Shown here: piece by piece, positions 44,420 to 54,014 of the stretch
Layout of the letters: each line of letters opens with the position of its first letter
How positions within the stretch are numbered: position 1 is the stretch's first letter
NCBI GenBank assembly: GCA_964611635.1
Contig: CAZTAS010000002.1
Span: forward strand, 1-64,000
From: JAFDED01 sp964611635
GTDB taxonomy: Bacteria > Desulfobacterota > JAFDED01
Direction: 5' to 3'
DNA: 64,000 nucleotides
Notes under the pieces: generated by a model
Database searches by the model: none
Seen by the model: the letters and a program-made list of their open reading frames with translations, nothing else
What the model was told of the DNA's origin: nothing
Translations under genes and position numbers: made by a program

Positions 44420-44666
44420 AAGGGCTCCTTTTCTAATGGAATCACGAGATGATTTAGCCTACTATATCTTGATGTCATGGTCAAGCTAAATAAAAAATTG
44501 ACAATCACATAATTTATCATTATTGTTGAAGTATTTGATATTGTCTTGAACTGTATATTGAGGGTAATCCTTCGGAAATAGGAATGGGCCTGAAGAAAAA
44601 AATCCGGCTTCTCTCTCTAAAGATGGAGATGTGGGGTCTTTTTGCTAAACCGATTGGAGTGATGCC
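44420..44666. other. Divergent intergenic region between alpha-2-macroglobulin and cas3
   Basis: About 250 bp that must hold the promoter for the minus-strand envelope genes and that of the plus-strand CRISPR-Cas operon. No clear sigma-70 pair or palindrome stands out; the sequence is AT-rich near 44490-44560. Confidence 0.4.
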
Positions 44667-46997
44667 TTGAACATCTGCTTCAAGAATCTTTTCAGCTTGA
44701 CCATGGGGACGGAAATTGAACCCTATCCCTATCAAGAAAGTCTCGCCAATGAATCATGGCCAGACATTGTGAATGTGCAGACCGGTATGGGTAAAACCGC
44801 TGGCATCATTCTTTCCTGGCTCTATAAACGTCTTAGAAACGATCCGGAGACTCCTCGCCGTTTGATCTATTGTCTGCCGATGAGGGTATTGGTGGAACAA
44901 ACGGCCAGTAATGCACGCAAATGGGTTGAAAAGCTTACAGCGGCAGGTGCATTTCAGGAATCCATACAACCGATAGTGTATGTGATGATGGGGGGTGAAA
45001 TTGATAAAGATTGGGACATGAATCCCGAAATGGATGCGATTCTGATAGGCACTCAGGACCAGCTCTTATCTCGCGCTCTGAACCGAGGATATGCCATGAG
45101 CCGCTTTCGCTGGCCTATCCAATTCGGGCTTTTGAACAACGACTGCCTGTGGGTGATGGATGAAGTTCAGCTAATGGGGTCTGGGCTTGCCACCACAACA
45201 CAACTGCAGGCGTTCCGAAAAACGTTGGGCACAGCTTTGACGGTGCGATCCGTCTGGATGAGCGCAACCCTTCAGAAAGATTGGCTTAACACCGTAGATT
45301 TCGACGCTGAGACCGAAATTCTACGGGAATGCACTCTTTCCGATAAAGATCGGTCGATCCCATCATTAAAACGGCGATTCGAAGCGACAAAACCTCTGGA
45401 AAAGACAGAAAGTCCCGCCAAGGACGTTAATAAAATCGCCCAACTGATTCTCGATAAACATAGACCTGGTACAAGGACATTGGTTGTCGTTAACACTGTC
45501 AAGCGCGCTATGGATATATATGCGGAGGTCAAAGGGAAGAAGCCGAAGGCCTCCCTTGCATTGGTGCATTCCCATTTCAGACCGAAAGACCGCCAGAATG
45601 CCCTGGATAAGCTTCTCACATCGCCCAATAGCGAAGGCACCATTTGCATTTCAACACAGGTAGTTGAAGCCGGGGTGGACGTTTCTGTTACGACATTGAT
45701 TACAGATCTCGCCCCCTGGGCGTCACTCGTTCAGCGTTTCGGGCGATGCAACCGCAACGGCTGGGACGATAATGCCCGAGTCATCTGGTTGGATTTGGAC
45801 CTGAGCGAGAAAGGAGCCGCAGCCCCATACACAGAAGAAGAACTTGGTCGATCAGCCTCCATCCTTTCAGAACTTCACGACGTCGGGCCGAAAAGCCTGC
45901 CCCCGTTTACTGACAGAGTCGATCACAAACACGTTCTTCGCAGCAAGGACTTCATCGACCTTTTTGACACTACGCCGGATCTGGCCGGGGCGGATATCGA
46001 CATTTCCCGGTTCATTCGCGAGACGGATGTCCATGACGTCCAGGTCTTCTGGAGAGATTTTCCGGGAGAACGCCCCGGGGATGATGAAAAGGCTCCGGCA
46101 AGGGACGAAATTTGCAGCGTTTCGGCGTCCGAATTGAAGAAGATGGATAATTGGCGCTTTGATCATCTTGAAAAGCAATGGGTCAAGCCCGAAATCATTT
46201 CCCCCGGTATGGTTCTTATGCTCCGTAAATCAGACGGTGGCTATAATTCAGAAAAAGGCTGGACCGGCAACAAGAAAGATATACCGGAACTGCTTGAAGC
46301 CGGACGACTCGCGGGGGAAGCCTATGACGATGACTATCACTCGGCGGGCACCTGGCAGACGATGGCCGATCACAGCGATGCCGTGGTCAAAGAGATGGAA
46401 ATGCTGCTGAGCCGCCTTTCACTTCCAGATGAAGATTGGGTGAGTACCCTTTTGCTCGCCGCCAGATGGCACGATGCTGGTAAAACGCATGACATATGTC
46501 AGAAAGCCTTCCTGGGTGAACAACCCGAGAAAGACAACTCGATTGTCTGGGCTAAAACCAATCTTCAGGGCTTTCGTTACGAAAGAAAAGGCTTCAGGCA
46601 CGAACTGGCTTCCGCATTGGCCATGTTGGAAAACGGCCTGCCCGACCTGGCGGCCTATCTGGCCGCCGCTCACCACGGAAAAGTGAGGCTTTCGATTCGC
46701 TCTCTTCCCAGCGAAACAAAGCCCGAAGCTCCTGATCGGCGCTTTGCCCGCGGCATATGGGACGGCGAGATATTGCGGGAAGCCGACCTCGGTGGCGGTC
46801 AGAGGCTGCCGGAAACCATCCTGGATTTAACGTACATGGAGTGCGGCGAGGGGCCGCGTGGGCCGAGCTGGCTGGCAAGGATGCTCTCTTTGAGGGACGA
46901 CCCATCCCTTGGACCTTTGAGACTGGCTTTATTGGAGGCTTTGCTTCGCATAGCAGATTGGAGGGCAAGCCGAGATGCGAGGGAAAATCATGCATGA
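44667..46997 (+). CDS. cas3: Type I-G (I-U) CRISPR-associated Cas3, helicase-HD fusion
   Basis: 776 residues. The superfamily-2 helicase comes first: Walker A QTGMGKT (38-44), the DEVQ box (WVMDEVQLMG near 166), motif III MSATLQ, STQVVEAGVDVS and QRFGRCNRNG. The HD nuclease follows at the C-terminus (ARWHDAGKTHD near 601-611, RHELASALAM, LAAAHHGKVR). The helicase-then-HD order is typical of type I-G. The frame opens with a TTG whose downstream residues FKNLFS match family N-termini; the ATG at 44703 is less likely. It unwinds and degrades DNA recruited by Cascade. It overlaps the next gene. Confidence 0.92.
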   Translation: MNICFKNLFSLTMGTEIEPYPYQESLANESWPDIVNVQTGMGKTAGIILSWLYKRLRNDPETPRRLIYCLPMRVLVEQTASNARKWVEKLTAAGAFQESIQPIVYVMMGGEIDKDWDMNPEMDAILIGTQDQLLSRALNRGYAMSRFRWPIQFGLLNNDCLWVMDEVQLMGSGLATTTQLQAFRKTLGTALTVRSVWMSATLQKDWLNTVDFDAETEILRECTLSDKDRSIPSLKRRFEATKPLEKTESPAKDVNKIAQLILDKHRPGTRTLVVVNTVKRAMDIYAEVKGKKPKASLALVHSHFRPKDRQNALDKLLTSPNSEGTICISTQVVEAGVDVSVTTLITDLAPWASLVQRFGRCNRNGWDDNARVIWLDLDLSEKGAAAPYTEEELGRSASILSELHDVGPKSLPPFTDRVDHKHVLRSKDFIDLFDTTPDLAGADIDISRFIRETDVHDVQVFWRDFPGERPGDDEKAPARDEICSVSASELKKMDNWRFDHLEKQWVKPEIISPGMVLMLRKSDGGYNSEKGWTGNKKDIPELLEAGRLAGEAYDDDYHSAGTWQTMADHSDAVVKEMEMLLSRLSLPDEDWVSTLLLAARWHDAGKTHDICQKAFLGEQPEKDNSIVWAKTNLQGFRYERKGFRHELASALAMLENGLPDLAAYLAAAHHGKVRLSIRSLPSETKPEAPDRRFARGIWDGEILREADLGGGQRLPETILDLTYMECGEGPRGPSWLARMLSLRDDPSLGPLRLALLEALLRIADWRASRDARENHA

Positions 46998-49338
46998 GCA
47001 TTTTCTCCCGGGCTGCAAACCCAGGCCGCTTGCAAGTTACCTGAAAGCTCTGGGAATCCTTCGCCTTGTTGCCGGGCAAAAGGACACCCAGGTTAAAGGC
47101 TGGTGGGAGAGGGAGTCATTTTCCATTATAACAAACCTTACCAAAGACGAGATTGAAACATTCTTTTGTGATGAATACGCCCCTACACCCATTGTTGCAC
47201 CGTGGAATGGGGGGAGCGGTTTTTATCCCACTGATGACACAGAAGGATTAGAGGCAATAGTAAATAGCGATAGTGAACGTTTCGCAATATATCGCAATGT
47301 TATCTCTCATATACAGTCGTGGCCGGAAATGCCGAGAACACCGAACACGCCCGGTGATATTGCAAAAGTGCTGAAAAGTGCTTCCAATGACATGCGGCCG
47401 GGCAAGAAACGCGACGCCATAGAGGAACTTTTACAAAGTATAGCGAACCAAGCTCCAACTTCTGCGGCCTTTGGTGGGCATGATCCTTATGAAGTTACTT
47501 TAGCTGAAGTGGAATCTTTATCCAGACAAATGGATAATCCTAACCGACAGACGATAAAGAACTGGTCGAAAGTCCTTAAAAAGGCCCGCACTAAGTGCAG
47601 CGAATTCGAGCGTATCGGCAATAAAGAGACTATCCTGGCCATTTGCCGGTCAAGATTACCCGAAGTTTGCCTTCAATGGCTCGACGCTCTTTACGCGCTT
47701 CATGCCGATGGCAGCGCCTCTTTCAGTCCTGTCCTTGGCACATACGGCAATGACGGGAATCTCGAATTCAGCAATAATTTCATGCAGCGATTGGCCGGTC
47801 TTTTTATCAGCGGCGATCCGGAAATTACCCGGAATTTATTTCGCTCATCTCTTTATGATGCCACTATGCCGGGGCTTATCCCGGCAAAGGTCGGGCAATA
47901 TGACCCCGGCCGGGCGGGAGGATACAACCAGGGCAGTGAGGTGGAGACCAAGGACTTCAAGATCAACCCCTGGGATTTTATCCTCATGATGGAGGGGACT
48001 CTGGTTCTTTCAAGCGCGGTTGCGCGCCGCCATCCTTCTGACGAGCGTTCCCAACTGAGCGCTCCTTTTACCGTCCGCTTCTCCCCTGTCGGCTTCACTT
48101 CCAGCGAATATGGAGAGAGAGGTCGGAATGAAACATGGCTTCCCCTCTGGCGCAATCCCGCAGCATACAGTGAGATCAAATATCTCTTCGGAGAGGGGAG
48201 ATCCGCTGTCGGACGCAAAATGGCAAGGACGGGCCTGGAGTTCTCACGGGCCGTCGGCATGCTGGGGGTGGACAGGGGGATAGATTCCTTTGAGCGGTAC
48301 GCATTCCTTGCAAGGCGCGGCAAGAGTTACGTCGCCCTGCCCGCAGGCCGAATCCCGGTCAGATACAGGCCGGAGCTGGAACTTTTAAACGAATTTGATT
48401 TCATTATCGCTCCTGTTGACAGTTTTCTGCGTGAGTTCAAGAACCTCCCTGCAACCTTTGAGAGCGCCCGCAGACAGATAGACGAGGCCATTTTCGCATG
48501 CAGCCAGCAAACAGACGTATTTCGCTTTTGCGATCTGGCTCGCGCCATCGGGCGATTGGAAAGGCTTATCGCTGTGCGGGACAGGACCATAGTCCCCGCA
48601 TTAAACCGACCCATGTTCGGCCTTTCTCCCAGATGGATACTCCAGTGCGACGACGGAAGTATTGAAGTGCGCATAGCGGCAGCCCTCGCTTCAATCAAGG
48701 CCACCGGTAATGTCGGCTCCATACGGAGCCAGATGGCCGGTGTCGACCCGTCATACCCTCCTCGCTGGGGGAAACAAATCGGGCGGCAAGCCTGGCAAGG
48801 AGATAGCTTGCCCGAGCGGCTGGGCGGCGTGTTGATGCGCCGGTTGATGGAAGCGGAGAGAACCTCCGCTCCCTGCGTGCCCATCGAAGCAGAACTCTCT
48901 CTGTCTCCCCATGACGTCATGCTGTTTTTGTGGGGACAATACGATGAAACCAAGATTGAAGAATTACTCTGGGGCTTCTCCATTATTAACTGGCAAAAAT
49001 TTGGACTCAAGAACCTTAAGAAGATGTGGATGCGCCCCCTGGCTGAAAGCGTGCTGTCTCGGACATGGTGTCTGTTGAAACTTTTGCATACCCCGGAAGC
49101 AATCCGGGGTGTCAAAATCAAGAGGGAACCCAGGATAGCCCATCTCCTTCAAGCAGGCCGCATCCCTGACGCTTGCGGCCAGGCCCTCTACAGACTGCGC
49201 GTTTCTGAGCTCAACCCATTTGAAGTGGATTACGAAGAAGAGCCCGATCCGGCCCGATTGCTGGCTAGTTTGTTGATTCCCATAAGGGAACAAGGGCAAT
49301 TGGAGAAGTTGGTGCTTGCTGAAAAAACCGCAAACTAA
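46990..49338 (+). CDS. csx17: Type I-G CRISPR-associated protein Csx17 (Cas8-like large subunit)
   Basis: About 782 residues. It starts HEHFLPGCKPRPLASYLKAL then GILRLVAGQKD, the characteristic Csx17 N-terminus, and has no other recognisable domain. It is regarded as the large (Cas8-type) subunit of the type I-G effector complex, responsible for PAM recognition and target engagement. The ATG at 46990 follows GAGGGAAAATC; an in-frame ATG five codons earlier (46975) is also possible. It overlaps the cas3 stop by several bases, indicating coupling. Confidence 0.9.
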   Translation: MHEHFLPGCKPRPLASYLKALGILRLVAGQKDTQVKGWWERESFSIITNLTKDEIETFFCDEYAPTPIVAPWNGGSGFYPTDDTEGLEAIVNSDSERFAIYRNVISHIQSWPEMPRTPNTPGDIAKVLKSASNDMRPGKKRDAIEELLQSIANQAPTSAAFGGHDPYEVTLAEVESLSRQMDNPNRQTIKNWSKVLKKARTKCSEFERIGNKETILAICRSRLPEVCLQWLDALYALHADGSASFSPVLGTYGNDGNLEFSNNFMQRLAGLFISGDPEITRNLFRSSLYDATMPGLIPAKVGQYDPGRAGGYNQGSEVETKDFKINPWDFILMMEGTLVLSSAVARRHPSDERSQLSAPFTVRFSPVGFTSSEYGERGRNETWLPLWRNPAAYSEIKYLFGEGRSAVGRKMARTGLEFSRAVGMLGVDRGIDSFERYAFLARRGKSYVALPAGRIPVRYRPELELLNEFDFIIAPVDSFLREFKNLPATFESARRQIDEAIFACSQQTDVFRFCDLARAIGRLERLIAVRDRTIVPALNRPMFGLSPRWILQCDDGSIEVRIAAALASIKATGNVGSIRSQMAGVDPSYPPRWGKQIGRQAWQGDSLPERLGGVLMRRLMEAERTSAPCVPIEAELSLSPHDVMLFLWGQYDETKIEELLWGFSIINWQKFGLKNLKKMWMRPLAESVLSRTWCLLKLLHTPEAIRGVKIKREPRIAHLLQAGRIPDACGQALYRLRVSELNPFEVDYEEEPDPARLLASLLIPIREQGQLEKLVLAEKTAN

Positions 49339-49355
49339 TGACCAGGAGGATCGAT

Positions 49356-50336
49356 ATGTTTGAGAGTCTAAAAGGTGTGAAACGGCTGTTGATGGAAGCG
49401 GAGCTTGCGCCCGTGCAGGGCGAAAGGTTCCAGCCCACAGGATTCGCCGACCTCGGGGCCGCCACCTATCAGACCACTGACGGCACCAGGATGCTTCTGG
49501 TCGAGTCGGCCCAATCCATGGCCAACCGGCTTGAGCAGGCCGTCATCGGTCCTGACAACGAACTTGTCAAAGAACTTGAGGGGCTTTCTTATGTCCGCGC
49601 CCGGTTAAGCGGCGGCTCCTCAACAACAACGAATTCCCTCACTGAAGCCCACAGGATAAATTCGCCGTTCATAATTCCCGGCAAGAATTTTCAGGAGAAA
49701 TTCAAGAAAGCTGCGGAATACGAGAAAAACATGCCGCTGAACTGGCAAAAAATCGCCCGCGCCCTGTTTCGCTTCGACGTCAACTCCGTATTGCATGGTG
49801 CCTTTCTTGCGAATCTGGAGGATGGACGCGTAAAAATCGCCCGCGCCCTTTCCGCTTTCATTGAGGCAAGAGGCGTGCGGGAGGTGGTCTCAGGCGGAGT
49901 TAAAATCAACCCCCTCGACCCGACAGGAAAACTTCGAGCAAAAGCATGGGACAAAGACGTGTATGGCAATGTTCCCTACCACCGCGTAGAATACACGGCC
50001 GAGCGAATAACTGCTTACTTCAACCTTGATCTCGGCCTGCTGCGCAGTTACGATCTGAAGGATGACGCCCTCGATCTTCTGACCGCTCTGGCCCTGTACA
50101 AAATCCGGTTCTTCCTGGATGAAGGCACAAGACTTCGCACGGCCTGCGATCTGAGAGCAATAAACGATCTCACCGTCACCGAACCCAAGGGGTTCACGGT
50201 GCCGGATAAAAAGGCACTGCTTGCCTGTCTCCCGCAGAAGATCCGGGCCTGTAAAAAGATGTTTGCTGATCCGCCGGTAACCGAAATTAACACGGAAACT
50301 GTGTTGAAAAAGCCAGAAAGCCAAGAGAAGGGATAA
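49356..50336 (+). CDS. csb1: Type I-G CRISPR-associated Csb1 (Cas7, backbone subunit)
   Basis: About 326 residues of the RAMP family that coats the crRNA as the Cas7 backbone. The sequence begins MFESLKGVKRLLMEAELAPV and includes GERFQPTGFADLGAATY, typical of Csb1. An in-frame ATG 18 bp earlier overlaps the csx17 stop, but AGGAGG sits seven bases before the ATG at 49356. A basic lysine-rich C-terminus is present. Confidence 0.9.
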   Translation: MFESLKGVKRLLMEAELAPVQGERFQPTGFADLGAATYQTTDGTRMLLVESAQSMANRLEQAVIGPDNELVKELEGLSYVRARLSGGSSTTTNSLTEAHRINSPFIIPGKNFQEKFKKAAEYEKNMPLNWQKIARALFRFDVNSVLHGAFLANLEDGRVKIARALSAFIEARGVREVVSGGVKINPLDPTGKLRAKAWDKDVYGNVPYHRVEYTAERITAYFNLDLGLLRSYDLKDDALDLLTALALYKIRFFLDEGTRLRTACDLRAINDLTVTEPKGFTVPDKKALLACLPQKIRACKKMFADPPVTEINTETVLKKPESQEKG

Positions 50337-50351
50337 TTATGGGGTGGCGAC

Positions 50352-51827
50352 ATGATCGTGATAGAGTTGCAATTTCCCGCGGGCCGCTTTCATGCGACCC
50401 CCTGGGGCCGCAACGTTAACGAAGGGGAGGTTGAGTGGCCCCCTTCACCATATCGCCTGGCAAGAGCGCTGGTGGATGTCTGGAAGCGCAGAAAGCCCGC
50501 CTGGCCGGAAGAGCGGATGGAACCGGTGTTGAAGGCACTGAACGTCCCGCCGAAATATCTATTGCCCGCGGCCGCGGCAGCGCACACCCGGTCGTATTTA
50601 AGCAGCAACACAAAAGACCCAACCGATAAGCAGCTTATCTTTGATGCCTTTGTGGTCATCGACAGGTGCGAAAAAGTCTTGATGGGCTTCGAAGGAGACC
50701 TTTCGCCGGAATCCCGCAGAGATCTTCAGGAGCTTCTCGAGGAAATAAATTATTTCGGCAGGTCCGAATCATGGGTCCGCGCAGGATTGGCCGATGGACT
50801 ATCAGACATCGAATGGAACTGCTTCCCTACAGGTCTTGAGTCTGCCGGTCCAGATCATGAAACCGTGCAGGTGGCCTGCCTGCTGCCGCCTGAGAGGTAT
50901 GCGGAATTGCCCCACCGGCCCGAAAAGAAAGAAAAAAAACAGGTCAAGACCGGCAAGGCCTGTTCATGGATAGAGGCCTTATGTATGACCACAAAGGACC
51001 TCTTAAAGGAAGGATGGAGCAACCCGCCCGCTTTGTTCCGGGTGGACTATGCCCGGCGAAGCGATTCCCTGCGCCCCAGGCCAGGGAGAAGCGCTCCGGG
51101 GCTTAAGGGCGGTTTCAGATGCGCCAAGTATGCGCTATGTTCCACGGTCTTGCCCAACGTTGAGGAAACCGCCTCTTTTGCGGAGCGAATCCGGGGAAAG
51201 CTCATGGGCATCCATAAGCGAATCAAAAACAATGATCCTGCCCTCGTATCTCCGGTATTCAGCGGCAAAGACCCGGAGGGACGCCCTCTCAAAGGGCACA
51301 GGCATGCCTTCTTTCTCCCCCTTGATGAAGATGGCGACGGCCGGCTTGATCATCTTCTCATATATGCCGCCGATCCCTTTGACGAGGGCGAATTGGCGGC
51401 CCTGGACAACTTGCGGTCAGTCTGGCAGTCCAACCGCAGGCCCGACGTCCGGCTCGTCCTTGTCTCGCTTTCAGCGGAGCTACCGGGACAGAAGTCCGTC
51501 AAAAAATGGGTGAGCGCAAGCCCGTTCGTCTCTTCAAGGCATTATCGTAAAGGGCGTGGAACGTATCAAGAATGGCTGGACGCGGAAATCATGAAGGAAT
51601 GCACCTTCCACGGGCTACCTGAGCCTGTTGGCATTGAATGGATTTCCCATCCATTGACGACAACGCGCCAGATCAGATGGTTTGAGTTCATCCGCAGCAG
51701 AAAGGACGTGCGCCCATTTCGCGGCTACGGCTGTATCCTCGAATTTAATGAATCAGTCAGAGGCCCCTTCGCCCTCGGCTCGGGTTGCCATTTCGGGCTT
51801 GGGCTGTTTGTCCGTTACAACGGGTAA
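50352..51827 (+). CDS. csb2: Type I-G CRISPR-associated Csb2 (Cas5-Cas6 fusion)
   Basis: 491 residues. The N-terminal Cas5-like part starts VIELQFPAGRFHATPWGRNV then NEGEVEWPPSPYRL, a Csb2 hallmark. The C-terminal part (KGHRHAFFLPLDEDGDGRLDH near 315-335 and a glycine-rich end GCHFGLGLF) is the Cas6-like RNA-processing moiety, so no separate cas6 is needed. The ATG follows GGGGTGGCGAC. It is the last cas gene; cas4-cas1 and cas2, which usually follow in this subtype, are absent and the array begins 180 bp downstream. Confidence 0.9.
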   Translation: MIVIELQFPAGRFHATPWGRNVNEGEVEWPPSPYRLARALVDVWKRRKPAWPEERMEPVLKALNVPPKYLLPAAAAAHTRSYLSSNTKDPTDKQLIFDAFVVIDRCEKVLMGFEGDLSPESRRDLQELLEEINYFGRSESWVRAGLADGLSDIEWNCFPTGLESAGPDHETVQVACLLPPERYAELPHRPEKKEKKQVKTGKACSWIEALCMTTKDLLKEGWSNPPALFRVDYARRSDSLRPRPGRSAPGLKGGFRCAKYALCSTVLPNVEETASFAERIRGKLMGIHKRIKNNDPALVSPVFSGKDPEGRPLKGHRHAFFLPLDEDGDGRLDHLLIYAADPFDEGELAALDNLRSVWQSNRRPDVRLVLVSLSAELPGQKSVKKWVSASPFVSSRHYRKGRGTYQEWLDAEIMKECTFHGLPEPVGIEWISHPLTTTRQIRWFEFIRSRKDVRPFRGYGCILEFNESVRGPFALGSGCHFGLGLFVRYNG

Positions 51828-51838
51828 TTGCCCTTGCT

Positions 51839-51881
51839 GCGCGAACCCCAGGTGGTCGCTAATTTCCAGGGAGGTTCGCGC
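51839..51881. repeat. Inverted repeat after csb2, possible terminator stem
   Basis: GCGCGAACC (51839-51847) and GGTTCGCGC (51873-51881) are exact complements separated by 25 bp. The element begins 12 bp after the csb2 stop. The core of the right arm recurs as GGAGGTTCGCG at 51870-51880 and 51948-51958. There is no T run. It may terminate the cas transcript or mark the edge of a deletion. Confidence 0.45.
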
Positions 51882-52005
51882 TACAATGATTTAGGTATGT
51901 TGCGTCGAATAAAACGTTTTGGGTTCGCTTGTTGGTGGGTAAGGAAAGGAGGTTCGCGAAAAAGCCATCTGGAAGCCTTGGTTGAAGAGGCTTTTCAAAG
52001 AGAGG

Positions 52006-52258
52006 ATTACACCGTGGACACACTCCACGGCCCCATTGAAGCTCGTATGGAAAAACCGCGTAAAGTATTATGATTCCGTTACACCGTGGACACACTCCAC
52101 GGCCCCATTGAAGCATGTCCTGCTGGAGCCTTGCGACATTCGCGCCAATGTTACACCGTGGACACACTCCACGGCCCCATTGAAGCGCATAGCTGATTCT
52201 GATATTGCACATGGCATTATTGTTACACCGTGGACACACTCCACGGCCCCATTGAAGC
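52006..52258 (-). CRISPR. Four-repeat CRISPR array, type I-G associated
   Basis: Four 37-bp repeats at 52006-52042, 52078-52114, 52150-52186 and 52222-52258 enclose three spacers of exactly 35 bp. Repeats 2-4 are identical; repeat 1 differs only in its first base (A for G). Each repeat contains a 7-bp inverted repeat, CCGTGGA and TCCACGG, around CACAC. Read on the minus strand the repeat begins GCTTCAATGGGGCCGTGG, which resembles repeats I associate with types I-C/I-G. The changed base is then at the 3' end of the leftmost, terminal repeat, and the AT-rich sequence at 52259-52380 is the probable leader. Direction is therefore inferred as minus. Confidence 0.95.
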
Positions 52259-52552
52259 GTTTGGGTTACATCATCTATAGCGGTTGCGCCTTGTTACATA
52301 ATGGTTGCTTGTTTTTTTATGGATAAAATTTGAATTCTATTTTTTTATTGTAATATTCATAGGATATTATAGAAAGAAAAGGCTTCCGAGATGTCTATCA
52401 GTATTTTCCCTATCGCATCTTATCAATATAGGACTGGTCATCTTCGAGATCGAGTTGTGAAGACCCAAATTATCTTGCCTTTTATTGAATGCCTTAAAAA
52501 TCCCTCTAGAAGCTCTGAAAGCATCAGCTTTACGTCTTCTATGGCAACCGCT
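52259..52552. other. AT-rich flank of CRISPR array, probable leader
   Basis: The first 120 bp after the last repeat are markedly AT-rich (runs such as GTTTTTTTATGG and CTATTTTTTTATTG) and contain no open frame with a ribosome site. This fits a CRISPR leader for an array read on the minus strand. The remainder up to 52552 shows no gene. Confidence 0.45.
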
Positions 52553-53470
52553 TCAGGAAATTCGGGCCAGTGCCTGGGCCTTTCTACTTTCCACGGCCTG
52601 GATGGCCTCGGCCCGTTCAATGATTTTTTTAGAACGATAATACACGGGGATGTCCACCATCTTTCCATCCAGCCCAACCGAAGCAGTCCCTCGTTGGACT
52701 CCCTCCTCGAACGCCTGGACTACTCGTCGTGCATGCTCGATGCTTTCGGGAGATGGTGAAAACACCTGATGGAGAATATTAATCTGGTCAGGATGGATGC
52801 ATCCCGATCCCTCGGTGCCCAGTTGTCTTCCACGGATAACTGCTCGCTTGAACCCTTCCAGATCCCGAAAATCTGCCACACTCCCCAGCAGCCCGATGGC
52901 CATGATCCCCTTAGCCTTGCAGATAGCCACCACCTTGGATACTGCATAAATGAGCTCCACACCATCCTCAGACGGCTCCACCCCCAGCCCAAAACAGTAA
53001 TCTTCAGGCCCCACTCCCATGGAGTCAATGCGGGAGCAGGCCTTTGCGATAGATTGAGCATGGAGCAGCCCCAGCGGCGTTTCAATGCGAGCAGAAATGG
53101 TGATGGACTTTGGGGGTATACCGCGTTCCCTTTCCTTTGCCTCGATCAGGGCATCAAGGGTATGCACCTGTTCTGGGGACTCGACCTTGGGCAAATGGAT
53201 CCCGGCAAGCCCCGGAAACACGACTGCATCTATGTCCTCGTAAATTAAATCGGGATCATTATTGACCCGTACCAGCACTTCACCACCTCCGCGTGCAACC
53301 ATAGGGATAGCTTCGCGAACAAGCTTCCGGGCACCGGCCTTTTCCGCATAGGGAATGGAGTCCTCCAGGTCCAGACAGATGGCATCTGCCCCACGTGCAT
53401 GAGCTTTTTCCACAAACTTGCGCACATTTACGGGAAATATCAACATTGACCTTCGAATCTTCAGACACAT
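52553..53470 (-). CDS. CitE/HpcH-type CoA-ester lyase or aldolase
   Basis: 305 residues, HpcH/HpaI aldolase/citrate lyase beta (CitE) family. The TIM barrel shows LDLEDSI (34-40), the metal ligand E130 in ARIETPLG, and VGPEDY (E156, D157). Such enzymes cleave or form malyl-CoA, citramalyl-CoA or related 3-hydroxyacyl-CoA esters, releasing acetyl- or propionyl-CoA plus a 2-oxoacid (family knowledge). AAAGGAGCTTTAA precedes the ATG. It lies near an ADP-forming acyl-CoA synthetase on the same strand, a sensible partner that would supply or use the CoA ester. Confidence 0.87.
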   Translation of the reverse strand: MCLKIRRSMLIFPVNVRKFVEKAHARGADAICLDLEDSIPYAEKAGARKLVREAIPMVARGGGEVLVRVNNDPDLIYEDIDAVVFPGLAGIHLPKVESPEQVHTLDALIEAKERERGIPPKSITISARIETPLGLLHAQSIAKACSRIDSMGVGPEDYCFGLGVEPSEDGVELIYAVSKVVAICKAKGIMAIGLLGSVADFRDLEGFKRAVIRGRQLGTEGSGCIHPDQINILHQVFSPSPESIEHARRVVQAFEEGVQRGTASVGLDGKMVDIPVYYRSKKIIERAEAIQAVESRKAQALARIS

Positions 53471-54014
53471 TTAAAGCTCCTTTTATAATCGAGAAAAGCT
53501 TTTAGTAACAGCGATCTCATCGGGTTAATAACGAAATAAATACATTCCTTGTGATATGTTTGCATAAAAATCAGCCCTTTTTTCATTACCTCCTTGGCGA
53601 TATTCAAGCGGAATCGGAAAAATGGATAGTGGCCTGTAATGTGGCAGAGATTAATCCATCGAAGAATATGGAGAAGCTTCCCTGAGACACCATCAGCTAT
53701 TGGAGCAGAATTACTTCGGCCCGGGGTCCTGGCACTAAATCCAGGATGAGGAACGTCATGTGATAATCCAATTTTCGTGCAAAGCAGCCAATCATACCAA
53801 AGAACTGTATCACCCATGCTGGAAAGAAACTGAAGCTGGAATCATAGATACCGGTGATGCACAGAATGAGTGATATAATGAGTGCGCCTGGCCAATGCCA
53901 TGAAAAAAAGAGCTGAACATCCGCTCTTACTAATTTTCTTATTTATGGCTGCACAAATTCTCTTTGTTAGAACAGATATCCAAGTTCTGAATCAAGACTC
54001 TCCATGAGCAAGGG
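53471..54014. other. Intergenic, no confident gene
   Basis: About 540 bp. A 118-codon minus-strand frame (53461-53817) overlaps the promoter and start of the CitE-like gene, has no ribosome site and low-complexity composition, and is not called. Probably promoter and spacer with decayed sequence. Confidence 0.4.

Noticed and set aside
51982..52326. 114-codon frame with a repeated VTPWTHSTAPLK unit, and a matching minus-strand frame with repeated GVCPRCN
   Set aside because: The unit repeats every 72 bp, exactly repeat plus spacer (37+35) of the CRISPR array, which is divisible by three. The apparent repeat protein is the array read in frame.
53461..53817. 118-codon minus-strand frame
   Set aside because: It overlaps the start and ribosome site of the CitE-like gene, has no ribosome site itself and shows no recognisable motif.
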